From a virus: 42,568 nt of DNA. Both the position numbers and the translations under genes were made by a program. The stretch spans positions 1-42,568 of IMG/VR virus record IMGVR_UViG_3300036766_000613; one strand, given 5' to 3'. Numbering within the stretch: position 1 is the stretch's first letter; every line of letters begins with the position of its first letter. This document shows positions 1-7,287 of the stretch, one piece after another. Below the pieces are notes generated by a model. That model did not search any database. It worked only from the letters and a program-made list of their open reading frames with translations, and was not told where the DNA came from.

Positions 1-54
1 TATGATAGTTAGATTTTATCGCCAAGAAGGAAAAAATAGAAAAATAATGAAAAC
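1..54. repeat. Left copy of terminal direct repeat
   Basis: These 54 bases recur at 42515-42568 with one difference, C at 22 against T at 42536. Joining the ends restores an open reading frame, and the difference is a silent change in an Arg codon. This is the mark of a circular or terminally redundant molecule opened at an arbitrary point. The mismatch suggests population variation or read error. Confidence 0.9.
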
Positions 55-157
55 AGGTTTGACGTTAAAACAAGCTCAGGAACATTGCAATGACCCAAAA
101 ACAAGAAAAGAAAATGTTTGGTTTGATGGATATACATTACAAGATAACTTAAGATAA
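2..157 (+). CDS. Small conserved phage protein, 3' part of a gene split by the window ends
   Basis: This is the 3' portion of a gene whose ATG lies at 42504. Across the joined ends it encodes about 55 residues, starting MEKYMIVRFYRQEG and ending WFDGYTLQDNLR. The pattern 'IVRFY...GLTLKQAQEHCNDP...WFDGY' matches, from memory, a small protein seen in many unrelated phages, and its function is not known to me. It is the fifth in a run of short rightward genes beginning at 41629 and is followed 5 bases later by the gene at 163. A/T-rich sequence rather than a Shine-Dalgarno site precedes its start. The family call is moderately sure; the join is well supported by the repeat. Confidence 0.85.
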   Translation: MIVRFYRQEGKNRKIMKTGLTLKQAQEHCNDPKTRKENVWFDGYTLQDNLR

Positions 158-162
158 AAATT

Positions 163-333
163 ATGAAAACATATTTAATTCAATTCAAATGGTCAGACCC
201 CTATCCGAAGGACGCGAGTTACAGAAAGACGGCCACATCAATGGCCACAGCTGCAAATAGGGGCATTAAGGAGTGGAAGAAGGAACATGGTCGTGGAGTA
301 AAGACATTATCAATTAACATATCAACACTATGA
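163..333 (+). CDS. Small hypothetical phage protein (56 aa)
   Basis: Reads MKTYLIQFKWSDPYPKDASY and ends in TLSINISTL. The 'W-x-x-PYPKD' start and a basic middle (IKEWKKEHGRG) resemble a widespread small phage protein of unknown role. The ATG sits after A/T-rich sequence (aaaaattATG), the usual start context in this genome. Its stop overlaps the next start in an ATGA arrangement at 330-333, implying translational coupling. No catalytic motif, membrane segment or cysteine cluster is visible. Confidence 0.7.
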   Translation: MKTYLIQFKWSDPYPKDASYRKTATSMATAANRGIKEWKKEHGRGVKTLSINISTL

Positions 334-515
334 AAGAACTTATAAATGAGTACGTTGGGAAGGAGGCCGTTGTCGTGCTGGGTGGGCTTGATGTCAAGGT
401 GAATATAGTGGACGTCAAGTTTAGCTGGGGCAATAAGAGGTTTCAAGTTGAACCAGTGTATGGAAATGGTCGTGTATGGGTAGAGAGAGTAGAATTATTA
501 GATAATAAAAAATAA
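330..515 (+). CDS. Small hypothetical protein (61 aa)
   Basis: A 61-residue, mostly beta-predicted sequence (MKELINEYVGKEAVVVLGGL). It overlaps the preceding gene by ATGA and is followed one base later by the gene at 517, so it belongs to the same transcript. I recognise no family. A small barrel fold with alternating hydrophobic and charged residues is possible but not shown. Confidence 0.65.
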   Translation: MKELINEYVGKEAVVVLGGLDVKVNIVDVKFSWGNKRFQVEPVYGNGRVWVERVELLDNKK

Positions 516-516
516 A

Positions 517-876
517 ATGAAAAAGAAAAAAATAGATTATATAGAGTTTATAGAAAATCACACAATAGATTGTGATGTGAGTTATCGCGGTGGAACCTTG
601 AAGGTTGACGTAAGTGAGTTGTTTCCAGAAGTAAGTGATGCGGTCATGGGCGCATATCAGAACTATCTTGGTGGTGGAATGGCTGGACAAATAATAGGTG
701 CAGCTAAGTTTGACCCAAGTGAACTGAATAAGAAAGACCAGAAAGTGTTTTATGAACTGAAAGAAGTCATTAAGAAATACTTTTATGACCTAAATCAAGG
801 TGGTGGTGATGAGTACATGGTTGAAAATGTAAATAGCTACAAGAAGAATCAAAGTCTTTCCGTGAGTGGTTACTAA
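517..876 (+). CDS. Hypothetical protein (119 aa)
   Basis: A 119-residue soluble protein with a Lys-rich start (MKKKKIDYIEF), a Gly-rich stretch in the middle (YLGGGMAGQIIG) and a charged C-terminal half. I recognise no family or catalytic motif. The start is one base after the preceding stop, with A-rich sequence upstream. Its stop codon overlaps the upstream element of the promoter that drives the next gene, so it closes the first rightward transcription unit or is read through. Confidence 0.65.
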   Translation: MKKKKIDYIEFIENHTIDCDVSYRGGTLKVDVSELFPEVSDAVMGAYQNYLGGGMAGQIIGAAKFDPSELNKKDQKVFYELKEVIKKYFYDLNQGGGDEYMVENVNSYKKNQSLSVSGY

Positions 877-925
877 CACTTTATTAACATACAGTATGTA
901 CATTGTTTACGAACTATGATATACT
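872..925 (+). promoter_or_regulatory. Early-type promoter with ACTAACACT upstream box
   Basis: ACTAACACT (872-880) is followed by AGTATGTACATT (893-904). TGTACA (897-902) can act as the -35, then 17 bases, then TATACT (920-925) as the -10, placing a start near 932, 13 bases before the ATG at 945. The same elements recur at 41531-41576 with the same 17-base spacer. The shared layout supports a phage-specific promoter class. Confidence 0.55.
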
Positions 926-944
926 TAATGAGTAAAAAATTAAC

Positions 945-1505
945 ATGAAAATAGTCAATAAGACAAAATTCAATACTAGTGACCTTAGAAAGATAGTTCA
1001 ATTATCTTTAACAAAGTTTAGGTCTGGAGAAAAAGGTAATCCTCTTGTTAGGAAGAGTTACAATGTTACATTTGAAACTCATAAAGGACAAGGTTGGACA
1101 GGTGGGTGTGCTTATTATAACTCCGGGCACCTAACAATAAAACTTCCGTTAAAATATGCGGGACACAAATTAACTTTTGCTCAATCAATAGCCGATGTAT
1201 TCTTTCATGAAGTCGGACATTGCATTGGAGTGAAGCACAATAGTGGTAATGATACCATTGAAAGATACTATCGTGATTGGATATTGAAAACTATTACATC
1301 AGATTTCAAAGTGAATGATGTTGGGAAAATTATCAAAGATAAAGTTGATATTCAATTACACAGATATAATCTTGTCTCAAAGAATATAGAGAAGGCAAAG
1401 ACCCGATTAAAAAGAGCTAAGACTATATTTGATAAGTGGCAAAGGAAGTTAGTCTATTATGAGAAGAGTTTAATCTTGGTTGGCAAATTGCCGCCTAAAA
1501 AATAA
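945..1505 (+). CDS. Putative zinc metalloprotease (HExxHxxGxxH)
   Basis: The 186-residue protein carries HEVGHCIGVKH at residues 88-98, the full metzincin-type motif with zinc ligands His88, His92 and His98 and general base Glu89. Ahead of it is a beta-rich part (WTGGCAYYNSGHLTIKLPL); after it comes a long Lys/Arg-rich helical tail likely to form a coiled coil. No signal peptide is visible, so it should act in the host cytoplasm or as a virion component. It is the first gene after the promoter at 872-925, which suggests early expression and a role in altering host proteins. The substrate is unknown. The motif is seen directly; the peptidase role is inferred. Confidence 0.65.
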   Translation: MKIVNKTKFNTSDLRKIVQLSLTKFRSGEKGNPLVRKSYNVTFETHKGQGWTGGCAYYNSGHLTIKLPLKYAGHKLTFAQSIADVFFHEVGHCIGVKHNSGNDTIERYYRDWILKTITSDFKVNDVGKIIKDKVDIQLHRYNLVSKNIEKAKTRLKRAKTIFDKWQRKLVYYEKSLILVGKLPPKK

Positions 1506-1506
1506 A

Positions 1507-1704
1507 ATGGAAACATCAAAATATATGTGGATAGCAATTGGATTAGTTGGAATAACGTTTGCGGTTGCGGCCGGAATGTCTGATATACAGAATAGTAAAA
1601 GCAGAACTGAGATATATATTAAGTGTGTTGATGCAATGATAGAAGCAATTCCAGACCCAAACGATGATGGTCGTGCATCGTTCTTAAAAGAATGTCAAAA
1701 ATAA
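1507..1704 (+). CDS. Small membrane-anchored protein (65 aa)
   Basis: METSKYMWIAIGLVGITFAV starts with one hydrophobic helix of about 18 residues, followed by a soluble tail with two cysteines (IKCVDAM and LKECQK). The ATG at 1507 lies two bases after the previous stop, in an A-rich context. An in-frame ATG at 1480 would overlap the protease gene and is less likely. The orientation would put the tail outside the membrane if the helix is an uncleaved anchor. Function unknown. Confidence 0.65.
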   Translation: METSKYMWIAIGLVGITFAVAAGMSDIQNSKSRTEIYIKCVDAMIEAIPDPNDDGRASFLKECQK

Positions 1705-1705
1705 T

Positions 1706-1885
1706 ATGATTGAATTATCTTACATAGGAAGTCCAAAAGGTTTGATGGACTATATAGGTAGTCAAATATGTGAGTATTGTTACGGAAACGGAGTCGTGTA
1801 CTTTATGGAGCAAGATAGAGATGGCAATTGGGCAGACACAGGAGTTAAAACTTGTCAATGTCAGATGATAGATAATGAAGAATAA
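1706..1885 (+). CDS. Small zinc-ribbon-like protein (59 aa)
   Basis: The 59 residues include CEYCYGNGVVYF and a C-terminal TCQCQ pair, a CxxC...CxC layout like the zinc-binding modules of DnaJ or small phage zinc ribbons. It starts one base after the preceding stop. I know of no specific function; metal binding is inferred from the cysteines. Confidence 0.6.
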   Translation: MIELSYIGSPKGLMDYIGSQICEYCYGNGVVYFMEQDRDGNWADTGVKTCQCQMIDNEE

Positions 1886-1889
1886 TTTT

Positions 1890-1979
1890 ATGGGAAATAT
1901 AATTATATTTTTTATAGGGTTCATAATTGGCTTAGTCGTAAGTCACTATGTTAGAAAAATTAATAGATTAACAAATTAA
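1890..1979 (+). CDS. Very small single-helix membrane peptide (29 aa)
   Basis: MGNIIIFFIGFIIGLVVSHY is a hydrophobic helix followed by a basic tail (VRKINRLTN), giving a positive-inside anchor. An in-frame ATG at 1875 would add five residues (MKNNF) and overlap the upstream gene by 11 bases. It fits neatly between genes ending at 1885 and starting at 1984. It could be a small phage membrane effector; function unknown. Confidence 0.5.
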   Translation: MGNIIIFFIGFIIGLVVSHYVRKINRLTN

Positions 1980-1983
1980 AGTT

Positions 1984-2379
1984 ATGGCAAAGAATGAACA
2001 AGAAGAATTATTAAAGAATGCACAATTTAGAAAAGCCCTTCCAATGGCATTCCTAAATTCTAGGAATAGCGCGATAGAACTTTTGAAGTTAAACGGTAAG
2101 CCAAAGGTTAAGAAGGGGAAAAAGCCGGTATCACTTATGACGATTCTTAAAAAGAATACGAATAACTTAATGGCCGATTACATGGAGTTCTACGCTAGGG
2201 ACGTCGCAACAGTTGGAGTGAACTTTAAGCCAGAAGAAAGTATTGCAAAATTGAATGCAGCAAAAAATCTTCCAGACCTACAAAGTACATGGCGTTCACT
2301 TTCAGAAGATGAGAGACACAATGATGATGTGAGAAAGGTCGCACAACAATTGAGAGACAAATACAATGATAAAAAATAA
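1984..2379 (+). CDS. Hypothetical protein next to the exonuclease (131 aa)
   Basis: A basic N-terminal half (KPKVKKGKKPVS) and an acidic helical C-terminal part (LQSTWRSLSEDERHNDDVRK) are visible. The tail resembles, loosely, the C-terminal helices found in phage recombination proteins of the RecT/Erf type, but the core of those families is not present. It overlaps the YqaJ-type exonuclease gene by 14 bases, so the two are probably co-translated. A recombination accessory role is an inference from context only. Confidence 0.6.
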   Translation: MAKNEQEELLKNAQFRKALPMAFLNSRNSAIELLKLNGKPKVKKGKKPVSLMTILKKNTNNLMADYMEFYARDVATVGVNFKPEESIAKLNAAKNLPDLQSTWRSLSEDERHNDDVRKVAQQLRDKYNDKK

Positions 2380-2983
2380 CATTGAACAAGGTACAGGTGA
2401 ATGGCATCAACTTAGGAAAGGAAAAGTTACTGGCACCGTTCTCAAAGATATTATGGGTACACCAAAGAAAAGAGAGGACGCATTCTATGAAATAATTGCA
2501 GAACGTTTGACAGTCGGTGTTGAGACTGATGTTGAATATGAGAATGCAATGGACCGTGGACTTAGACTAGAACCAGATGCTATATCAGCATTTGAATTAG
2601 AGATGGCTTTGAAAGTTGAGAGAACAGGATTTGCACAAGATGATACTAATCCTCTTATTGCAAACAGTCCTGATGGTCTTATCGGTGAGACAGAAGCAGT
2701 TGAAGCAAAATGCATGGGTGGAAAGAACCACTTGAAGATGTGGTTAACCAATGAGATACCGGACGAGTATAAGTGGCAAGTCGTACAATACTTTGTAGTA
2801 AATCCAAAACTTGAAAGACTTTATTTTGTTGCATATAATCCAGATATTCCAGTTCACCCATTACATATCATTGAAACCACGCGTGAAGAGAATGCGGGTG
2901 ATATTGAAAAAGCAAAGGTCGCGCAAGAAACATTTCTTGCGGAAGTTGAAGAAAAATTAAAAGAATTAATTAAGGAATTGTAA
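2366..2983 (+). CDS. YqaJ/lambda-Exo family recombination exonuclease
   Basis: The 205-residue protein begins with the family signature GTGEWHQLRKGKVTGT (residues 9-24). It keeps the metal-binding core Asp103 (SPDGLIGE), Glu113 and Lys115 (EAKC), followed by WQVVQYF near 137-143, as in lambda exonuclease and YqaJ. It should resect double-stranded DNA to 3' overhangs for annealing-based recombination or genome end processing. The SSB-like gene lies close downstream. No clear annealase of the Bet/RecT type is present, so the partner is unknown. Confidence 0.88.
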   Translation: MIKNNIEQGTGEWHQLRKGKVTGTVLKDIMGTPKKREDAFYEIIAERLTVGVETDVEYENAMDRGLRLEPDAISAFELEMALKVERTGFAQDDTNPLIANSPDGLIGETEAVEAKCMGGKNHLKMWLTNEIPDEYKWQVVQYFVVNPKLERLYFVAYNPDIPVHPLHIIETTREENAGDIEKAKVAQETFLAEVEEKLKELIKEL

Positions 2984-2987
2984 AAAC

Positions 2988-3311
2988 ATGGAGGAAATAA
3001 TAAATAAAAGTAAAAAAAGCAACCAGTCAACGGTATGGGACGAAAAAGTTGACAAGAGGTTAGCTGAAATAAAAAAAGTAGCAAACAAGAATGGCAACCA
3101 CATGATTTTTGTTCTTACGTCCGAAGACTTCAAGAACAAAAAGGGCTCAAGTGCAAAGATGACAGGTATGATGGTGTCGCACATGTTTAGTTTGACTAGG
3201 GGAATTGAATTATTTCTGGATTCAGTACCGCAAGAAGCGGTTCAAGTGGTTATGATGAAGAAAGCATTAGGGGGTATTGGAAAAATATTATCAAAATCAA
3301 AGCATAAATAA
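2988..3311 (+). CDS. Hypothetical protein (107 aa)
   Basis: A basic 107-residue protein with Lys/Ser-rich ends and a helical middle (SLTRGIELFLDSVPQEAVQV). It lies between the exonuclease and the SSB-like gene with gaps of 4 and 12 bases, so it is in the recombination operon. I recognise no domain. DNA association is possible from its charge but unproven. Confidence 0.6.
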   Translation: MEEIINKSKKSNQSTVWDEKVDKRLAEIKKVANKNGNHMIFVLTSEDFKNKKGSSAKMTGMMVSHMFSLTRGIELFLDSVPQEAVQVVMMKKALGGIGKILSKSKHK

Positions 3312-3323
3312 AAGAATTAAAAT

Positions 3324-3785
3324 ATGATATTCACAGCAAATACCACCACAGGTGGTTGGTTAGACAAAAAGACATTGAAGACCGGTGATGTTTTGAAGTT
3401 AGTGTCGGAGGCAATAGAGGTGCCAAGCAATCAAGGTGGCATGCAAATTGTTGCTAAGTGCAGAGTTAGGGGACAAGCAGGAGAACCAACAAATATATCA
3501 ATAAACAAGCCATCAAAAAATGCACTTATTTCTGCTTTTGGAGATGATTCAGTTAATTGGACAGAAAAACATTTAACTGTTCATGTTGAAAAAACAATAA
3601 TTGCTGGTAAAAGAGGACTTGCTTGTTATCTTATTCCAGATGGATATGAAGTTACAGAAGATGATGGTGGATATGTGGTTGTAACAAAAATAGGTGCTAA
3701 GACAAATGTAGTGACAAAAGAAAAAGATGAAGACACAATAGAATACCCCGATGAGAAGATTGACCCAAATGATATTCCATTTTAA
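3324..3785 (+). CDS. SSB-like single-stranded DNA-binding protein
   Basis: The 153-residue protein has a beta-rich body with OB-fold-like strand spacing and an acidic tail ending DPNDIPF. The last residues match the conserved SSB tip (DDIPF) that recruits partner proteins. It most likely coats single-stranded DNA made by the adjacent exonuclease. The tip is seen directly; the OB fold is inferred, since the body is divergent from classical SSB. It lies in an operon with recombination genes on both sides, 2 bases before the next gene. Confidence 0.7.
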   Translation: MIFTANTTTGGWLDKKTLKTGDVLKLVSEAIEVPSNQGGMQIVAKCRVRGQAGEPTNISINKPSKNALISAFGDDSVNWTEKHLTVHVEKTIIAGKRGLACYLIPDGYEVTEDDGGYVVVTKIGAKTNVVTKEKDEDTIEYPDEKIDPNDIPF

Positions 3786-3787
3786 CT

Positions 3788-4318
3788 ATGAAATTTACAA
3801 CAGACCACAAAATTAAAGAAAAACCGCCTAAGTTTAATGGCAGATTTTCTGTTGATGGTGGTTTGAATTTCGGAAGTAGCACAAAAAGATGGTTAAAGGA
3901 ATTCATAAAAGAAAATCCAAATATGCCATTTGAATTACGACCCATATTTCCAGAAAGTACACGGCAGCGAGGTTGGTTTGAAGGTGCCTTAGTTCCATTG
4001 GTCACATTCTATCAAGAGGGAATGGACCATAGGAATTCTAAGGATAGAGACAAGGTACGTGAATGGCTCAAAATTGAGTTTAATGGAGAGTTGGTGACCA
4101 TAGGTGATACAGTACATAGGGTTGCCCAAAGCACGTCCCAGAAGCTAAATTTGGGCTTTCTGGAGCGTATAACTGACTGGCTCATGACTAACTATGCCCC
4201 ATCAAATGAAGCATTGGACCCAAAAGCATATAAACGTTGGCATGACAAGGTCTTTCCATATGGAGGACCAGAGACATATATTGATTACTTATTAGAACTT
4301 AACTTATTGAAAAAGTAA
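3788..4318 (+). CDS. NinB-like recombination-associated protein (putative)
   Basis: The segment 'ESTRQRGWFEGALVPLVTFY', then 'KVREWLKIEFNG' and 'STSQKLNLGFLERITDWL', follows the order seen in phage NinB-like proteins: an R-Q-x-G-W-F start, a middle helix, then S-T-S-x-x-L-x-x-x-F and a final tryptophan helix. Lambda NinB (Orf) helps RecBCD-independent recombination and binds ssDNA. Context (exonuclease and SSB upstream, NinG elsewhere) fits. The homology is remote and recalled from memory. Confidence 0.5.
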   Translation: MKFTTDHKIKEKPPKFNGRFSVDGGLNFGSSTKRWLKEFIKENPNMPFELRPIFPESTRQRGWFEGALVPLVTFYQEGMDHRNSKDRDKVREWLKIEFNGELVTIGDTVHRVAQSTSQKLNLGFLERITDWLMTNYAPSNEALDPKAYKRWHDKVFPYGGPETYIDYLLELNLLKK

Positions 4319-4322
4319 ATAT

Positions 4323-4640
4323 ATGGGATTACATTACTTTGAATGCAAGAAGTTAGAAAAAGGAATGGTTATCATTTTTGATTACCGATTAAATCAATGT
4401 TATAAAGCAGGAGATGATTTAGTATTAAAATTCAAAGGAAGAGAAATGGTCGTACCACATAAAGAATTGAAAAAGCGAGCACTGAAATTATCAAGACAAA
4501 TATTTCAATCGCAGTTTGGAGGTGGTGGTAACACATATGGAATATATCATTTTAAATGGGTGCCAACAAATAAACCAAAAACCCCGCCAATTCAAACAAC
4601 AATTTTTGATGCATTAAAAGCAACAGAAAAAGAGAATTAA
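4323..4640 (+). CDS. Hypothetical protein (105 aa)
   Basis: A basic protein with a beta-rich first half (GMVIIFDYRLNQCYKAGDD), a Gly-rich loop (FGGGGNTYGIYHFKW) and a polar tail. The ATG lies in the context aaatatATG four bases after the previous stop. No family recognised. It is co-transcribed with recombination genes. Confidence 0.6.
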   Translation: MGLHYFECKKLEKGMVIIFDYRLNQCYKAGDDLVLKFKGREMVVPHKELKKRALKLSRQIFQSQFGGGGNTYGIYHFKWVPTNKPKTPPIQTTIFDALKATEKEN

Positions 4641-4643
4641 ATT

Positions 4644-4874
4644 ATGAAAAAAATAGAACCAAATGAATACTATACAGCAAGACAAGTCAGCCAGATGGGT
4701 ATTTTGCCATGGAAAAGTCCATATACTTTTAATCTAAAGTTAAATAGTAAAAGGGGACAAGCAGTATTCAAACCATTGATTGAACAACACAAGCACAATA
4801 AAACATACAAGATAAAAGGTGAAAATATTATCCGATTTATTAGTGACCTTGAAAGAGGAATAGTAATTATATGA
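4644..4874 (+). CDS. Small HTH/excisionase-like DNA-binding protein (putative)
   Basis: 'EYYTARQVSQMGILPWKSPY' followed by 'YKIKGENIIRFI' has the shape of a small winged helix (MerR/excisionase type), in which a helix-turn-helix is followed by a short beta wing. The length (76 residues) fits such regulators. It overlaps the next gene by ATGA. It may regulate early genes; no integrase is present, so a true excisionase role is unlikely. Confidence 0.5.
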   Translation: MKKIEPNEYYTARQVSQMGILPWKSPYTFNLKLNSKRGQAVFKPLIEQHKHNKTYKIKGENIIRFISDLERGIVII

Positions 4875-5182
4875 AGAAATTAACACACAAAGTTTATGAT
4901 AGTGGTTTGAAGAAAGAAGTAGCACCAAAAATTCGCTTTGATTTAATTCCAGTTGAATTAATAGAAAGAATTGCAAAACAATTTACCCATGGGGCAGAAA
5001 AATACGGTGAGGGTAATTGGAAAAAAGGTAAAGGTATTGAAACACACATTTTTATGGAGGCCGCATATCGGCACTTCATAAAATGGGTCGGTGGTGTTGA
5101 AGATGGAGAAGACCACGGAATAGCTTGCGTGACAAATATAATTATGTCAGAATGGCATTCCAAGCACAAAATTAAAAATTAA
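4871..5182 (+). CDS. Putative dATP/dGTP pyrophosphohydrolase (MazZ-like family)
   Basis: The 103 residues contain IRFDLIPVELIERIAKQFTH, then GAEKYGEGNWKKG, AAYRHFIKW and GEDHGIACVTNI, in the order typical of the phage family named dATP/dGTP diphosphohydrolase (all-alpha NTP pyrophosphohydrolase type). The Glu, His and Asp residues in 'EAAYRHF' and 'EDH' are the expected metal ligands. Such enzymes hydrolyse dNTPs to dNMP. In some phages they prepare pools for 2-aminoadenine DNA, but I see no PurZ here, so a general nucleotide-pool role is more likely. Confidence 0.7.
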   Translation: MKKLTHKVYDSGLKKEVAPKIRFDLIPVELIERIAKQFTHGAEKYGEGNWKKGKGIETHIFMEAAYRHFIKWVGGVEDGEDHGIACVTNIIMSEWHSKHKIKN

Positions 5183-5201
5183 CAAATAAGAATTAACAAA
5201 A

Positions 5202-6083
5202 ATGAACACGTTAAAATTAACACAAATAGTGCCAGACCCAAATCAACCAAGAAAGTATTTTGCAGTTGAAAAAATGGCATCCTTAAAGGATAGCATAAAA
5301 AGAGTTGGCATGAAGCAACCGATAGTTGTGTATCAGAAAGGGGATAAATACTTTATCACGGACGGTGAGAGACGTTATAGAGTTGCGAAAGAATTAGGTT
5401 TTAAGGAAATTGCGGTGGTTATAGAGCCGGCAAAAAACGATTTTGACCGTCTTATAGAACAGTTCCATATTCAAGAACAGCATGAGTCATGGAGTCCGAC
5501 TGAAAAAGCGATGGCTATAATGGACATATCGGAGATGTCAAAGAAGTCAATGAAAGAGGTCTGTGAATTATTGTCTGTGAATGAAAGAATGATTCGGTAT
5601 TACATAGCATTTGGTAAGCTGCACAACAAGGCGAAATTCATAGAATACCAATGCAGTCTTGAGAACGCTGAAAAGATAAACGAAGTAAAGACATTCGTAA
5701 GGAAAATAAAAGAGCAAGTATTGACAGAACCATTCACGAAAGCAGAGGAAAATACTCTTGAAAAAGTGCTGATTGACAGAATCCACGAAAAACAAATAAC
5801 TGAGCGCGGGGATTATTCTAGGATAAAAGACTTGTTCCGTACCGAACCAAAACTCATTGACAGGTTCATGAAGGACAACAAATTTGATGTCAATACGGCA
5901 TTTGTAAGCACTAAAGCGGCTGGGGCACGGTTTATCAGAAATATGATAACATCATCTAACTATGTAATATCAAATGGTATGGGATTTCTTAAGGACCCAA
6001 ATGTGAAACTTGCGGATATGGATATTCAGACATTGAAACGTTGCAAAAAAATCTGTGATGAAGTTGTAAATCTTGTTGAATAA
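5202..6083 (+). CDS. parB: ParB-family DNA-binding CTPase-like protein
   Basis: The 293-residue protein begins with a ParB N-terminal domain: PDPNQPRKYF (11-20), then DGERRYRVAKELG (54-66) with the GERR phosphate/CTP motif. The third box is altered (HIQEQ in place of the usual ENIQR). A helix-turn-helix follows at about 113-140 (MKEVCELLSVNERMIRYYIA), then a long helical C-terminal region. This is the layout of chromosomal and plasmid ParB that binds parS and slides as a clamp. No ParA is seen in the window. Two parS-like sequences lie 1.4 kb downstream and a third at 31540. The role could be segregation, DNA condensation or gene control. Confidence 0.85.
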   Translation: MNTLKLTQIVPDPNQPRKYFAVEKMASLKDSIKRVGMKQPIVVYQKGDKYFITDGERRYRVAKELGFKEIAVVIEPAKNDFDRLIEQFHIQEQHESWSPTEKAMAIMDISEMSKKSMKEVCELLSVNERMIRYYIAFGKLHNKAKFIEYQCSLENAEKINEVKTFVRKIKEQVLTEPFTKAEENTLEKVLIDRIHEKQITERGDYSRIKDLFRTEPKLIDRFMKDNKFDVNTAFVSTKAAGARFIRNMITSSNYVISNGMGFLKDPNVKLADMDIQTLKRCKKICDEVVNLVE

Positions 6084-6084
6084 T

Positions 6085-6318
6085 ATGAAGCAAAAAAGAG
6101 TAAAATGTCCAGTGTGTAAGGAAACATACTGGTCACATACAATTAAAGGCCACATAATAAATATGGGTTCACGGGAAGTATATAGAGCTGCTGATACTAT
6201 GATTCAATATGCAAAAAACAAACCGTATACTTTCTCACCATATGTATTATTACGAAATTGTCCCCATTATCATTACCGAAGACAACACATTAAAAATAAA
6301 TTAATCTTTGAATTATAA
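6085..6318 (+). CDS. Small zinc-finger-like protein (77 aa)
   Basis: Starts MKQKRVKCPVCKETYWSHTI, giving CPVC followed by His residues (WSHTIKGH), with CPHYHYRRQH near the C-terminus. Metal binding by two Cys and two His is plausible. The ATG at 6085 follows the parB stop by one base (TAATATG), better than an upstream in-frame ATG inside parB. Function unknown. Confidence 0.6.
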   Translation: MKQKRVKCPVCKETYWSHTIKGHIINMGSREVYRAADTMIQYAKNKPYTFSPYVLLRNCPHYHYRRQHIKNKLIFEL

Positions 6319-6319
6319 T

Positions 6320-6499
6320 ATGGAATTCAAATTCAACGTAGGAGATAGAGTAGATAAAATAGTTGGTTATAAATTTCCGGGTACAGTTGTTTCAATTTTT
6401 GAAACACTTACCGGAAAGGTGAGAATAGTTGTAGAAATGGACGAGTTTCATGTTCTCCATATATTCTCCGAGGACGGGCTAACAATGCTTGAGAAATAA
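6320..6499 (+). CDS. Small conserved SH3-like phage protein (59 aa)
   Basis: MEFKFNVGDRVDKIVGYKFP with 'GTVVSIFETLTGKVRIVVEM' and a final 'LHIFSEDGLTML' matches, from memory, a small beta-barrel protein found in many phages and Gram-negative accessory regions. The start is one base after the preceding stop (TAATATG). No function is established. Confidence 0.65.
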   Translation: MEFKFNVGDRVDKIVGYKFPGTVVSIFETLTGKVRIVVEMDEFHVLHIFSEDGLTMLEK

Positions 6500-6500
6500 A

Positions 6501-6893
6501 ATGCCTTCAGGAATATACAAACATAATAAACTTACAAAAATACACAAGCAAAATATAGGACTAGCTATATTGGGTAAAAAACACACTAAAAAAAGCAAGT
6601 TGAAAATGGGTGTAAAAGGCAAAATTCATTGGAATTGGAAAGGTGAAAAAGCAAAGTATTTCGCAAAACATGAATGGCTTAGATTAAATCATGGAAATGC
6701 GACAAAATGCGAGAATAGAGAGAAAAAGATATTCAACTTTGTCTGCAATGAAAAATCAAGGATATATCATTGGGCAAAAAAGAAAAGTAAAAGTTATGCT
6801 AAGAAAATAGAAAATTATTATCAGTTATGTGCTAGTTGCCATGCAATATATGATGGCAAAGGAAAAAACCAATATGAAAATAAAAATACTTAA
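6501..6893 (+). CDS. HNH homing-type endonuclease with NUMOD3 motif
   Basis: The N-terminus (GIYKHNKLTKIHKQNIGLAI, then LGKKHTKKSKLKMG) is a NUMOD3-type DNA-binding repeat of homing endonucleases. The C-terminal half has an HNH-type zinc site: KCENREK and CNEKSRIYHW, then CASCHAIYDGK. ATG 6501 is chosen for the A-rich context one base after the previous stop. The gene overlaps the dUTPase start by 20 bases and sits inside the nucleotide-metabolism run, consistent with a free-standing mobile endonuclease that has become part of the operon. Confidence 0.8.
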   Translation: MPSGIYKHNKLTKIHKQNIGLAILGKKHTKKSKLKMGVKGKIHWNWKGEKAKYFAKHEWLRLNHGNATKCENREKKIFNFVCNEKSRIYHWAKKKSKSYAKKIENYYQLCASCHAIYDGKGKNQYENKNT

Positions 6894-7287
6894 TATACAA
6901 ATGCATGAACCAACAAAAGGAAGCGAGTTCTCAGCGGGAATAGATGTTTATTCACCTGTTGACTTTATTCTTGAAGTTGGTGAAACGAAGAAAATTGTTT
7001 TAGGAATAGCTATTGAAATAAATAATGATGAAGTTGTCATTATGTCTGAAAGAAGTTCAATGGGTAAGAAAGGAGTAACCTCGGTTGGAAATGTGATTGA
7101 CCCAGATTATAGAGGTGAAATTTCTATAGTTCTACAAAATAATTCTAAAGAGATTCATTCATTTGTTAGAAATGATAGAATTGGACAAATTATAGTTCAT
7201 AAAATGGGTAATAATAAAATTGAATTTGTTCAAGAATTGCCTGAAACAATTAGAGGGTCTGATGGATTTGGAAGCACTGGAATCTAA
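6874..7287 (+). CDS. dut: dUTPase (trimeric type)
   Basis: All five motifs of trimeric dUTPases are present: SAGIDVYSP (20-28), ERSSMGKKG (59-67), GNVIDPDYRGE (72-82), NDRIGQ (100-105) and RGSDGFGSTG (127-136). The enzyme converts dUTP to dUMP and pyrophosphate, keeping uracil out of DNA and feeding dUMP synthesis. The start at 6874 gives a 137-residue protein of normal family length; ATGs further upstream lie in the endonuclease gene. It ends in a one-base overlap (TAATG) with the next gene. Confidence 0.95.
   Translation: MKIKILNIQMHEPTKGSEFSAGIDVYSPVDFILEVGETKKIVLGIAIEINNDEVVIMSERSSMGKKGVTSVGNVIDPDYRGEISIVLQNNSKEIHSFVRNDRIGQIIVHKMGNNKIEFVQELPETIRGSDGFGSTGI

Noticed and set aside
4644-4874. 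True excisionase and temperate life cycle.
   Set aside because: No integrase, repressor or attachment site was found; the HTH protein is better described as a general DNA-binding protein.
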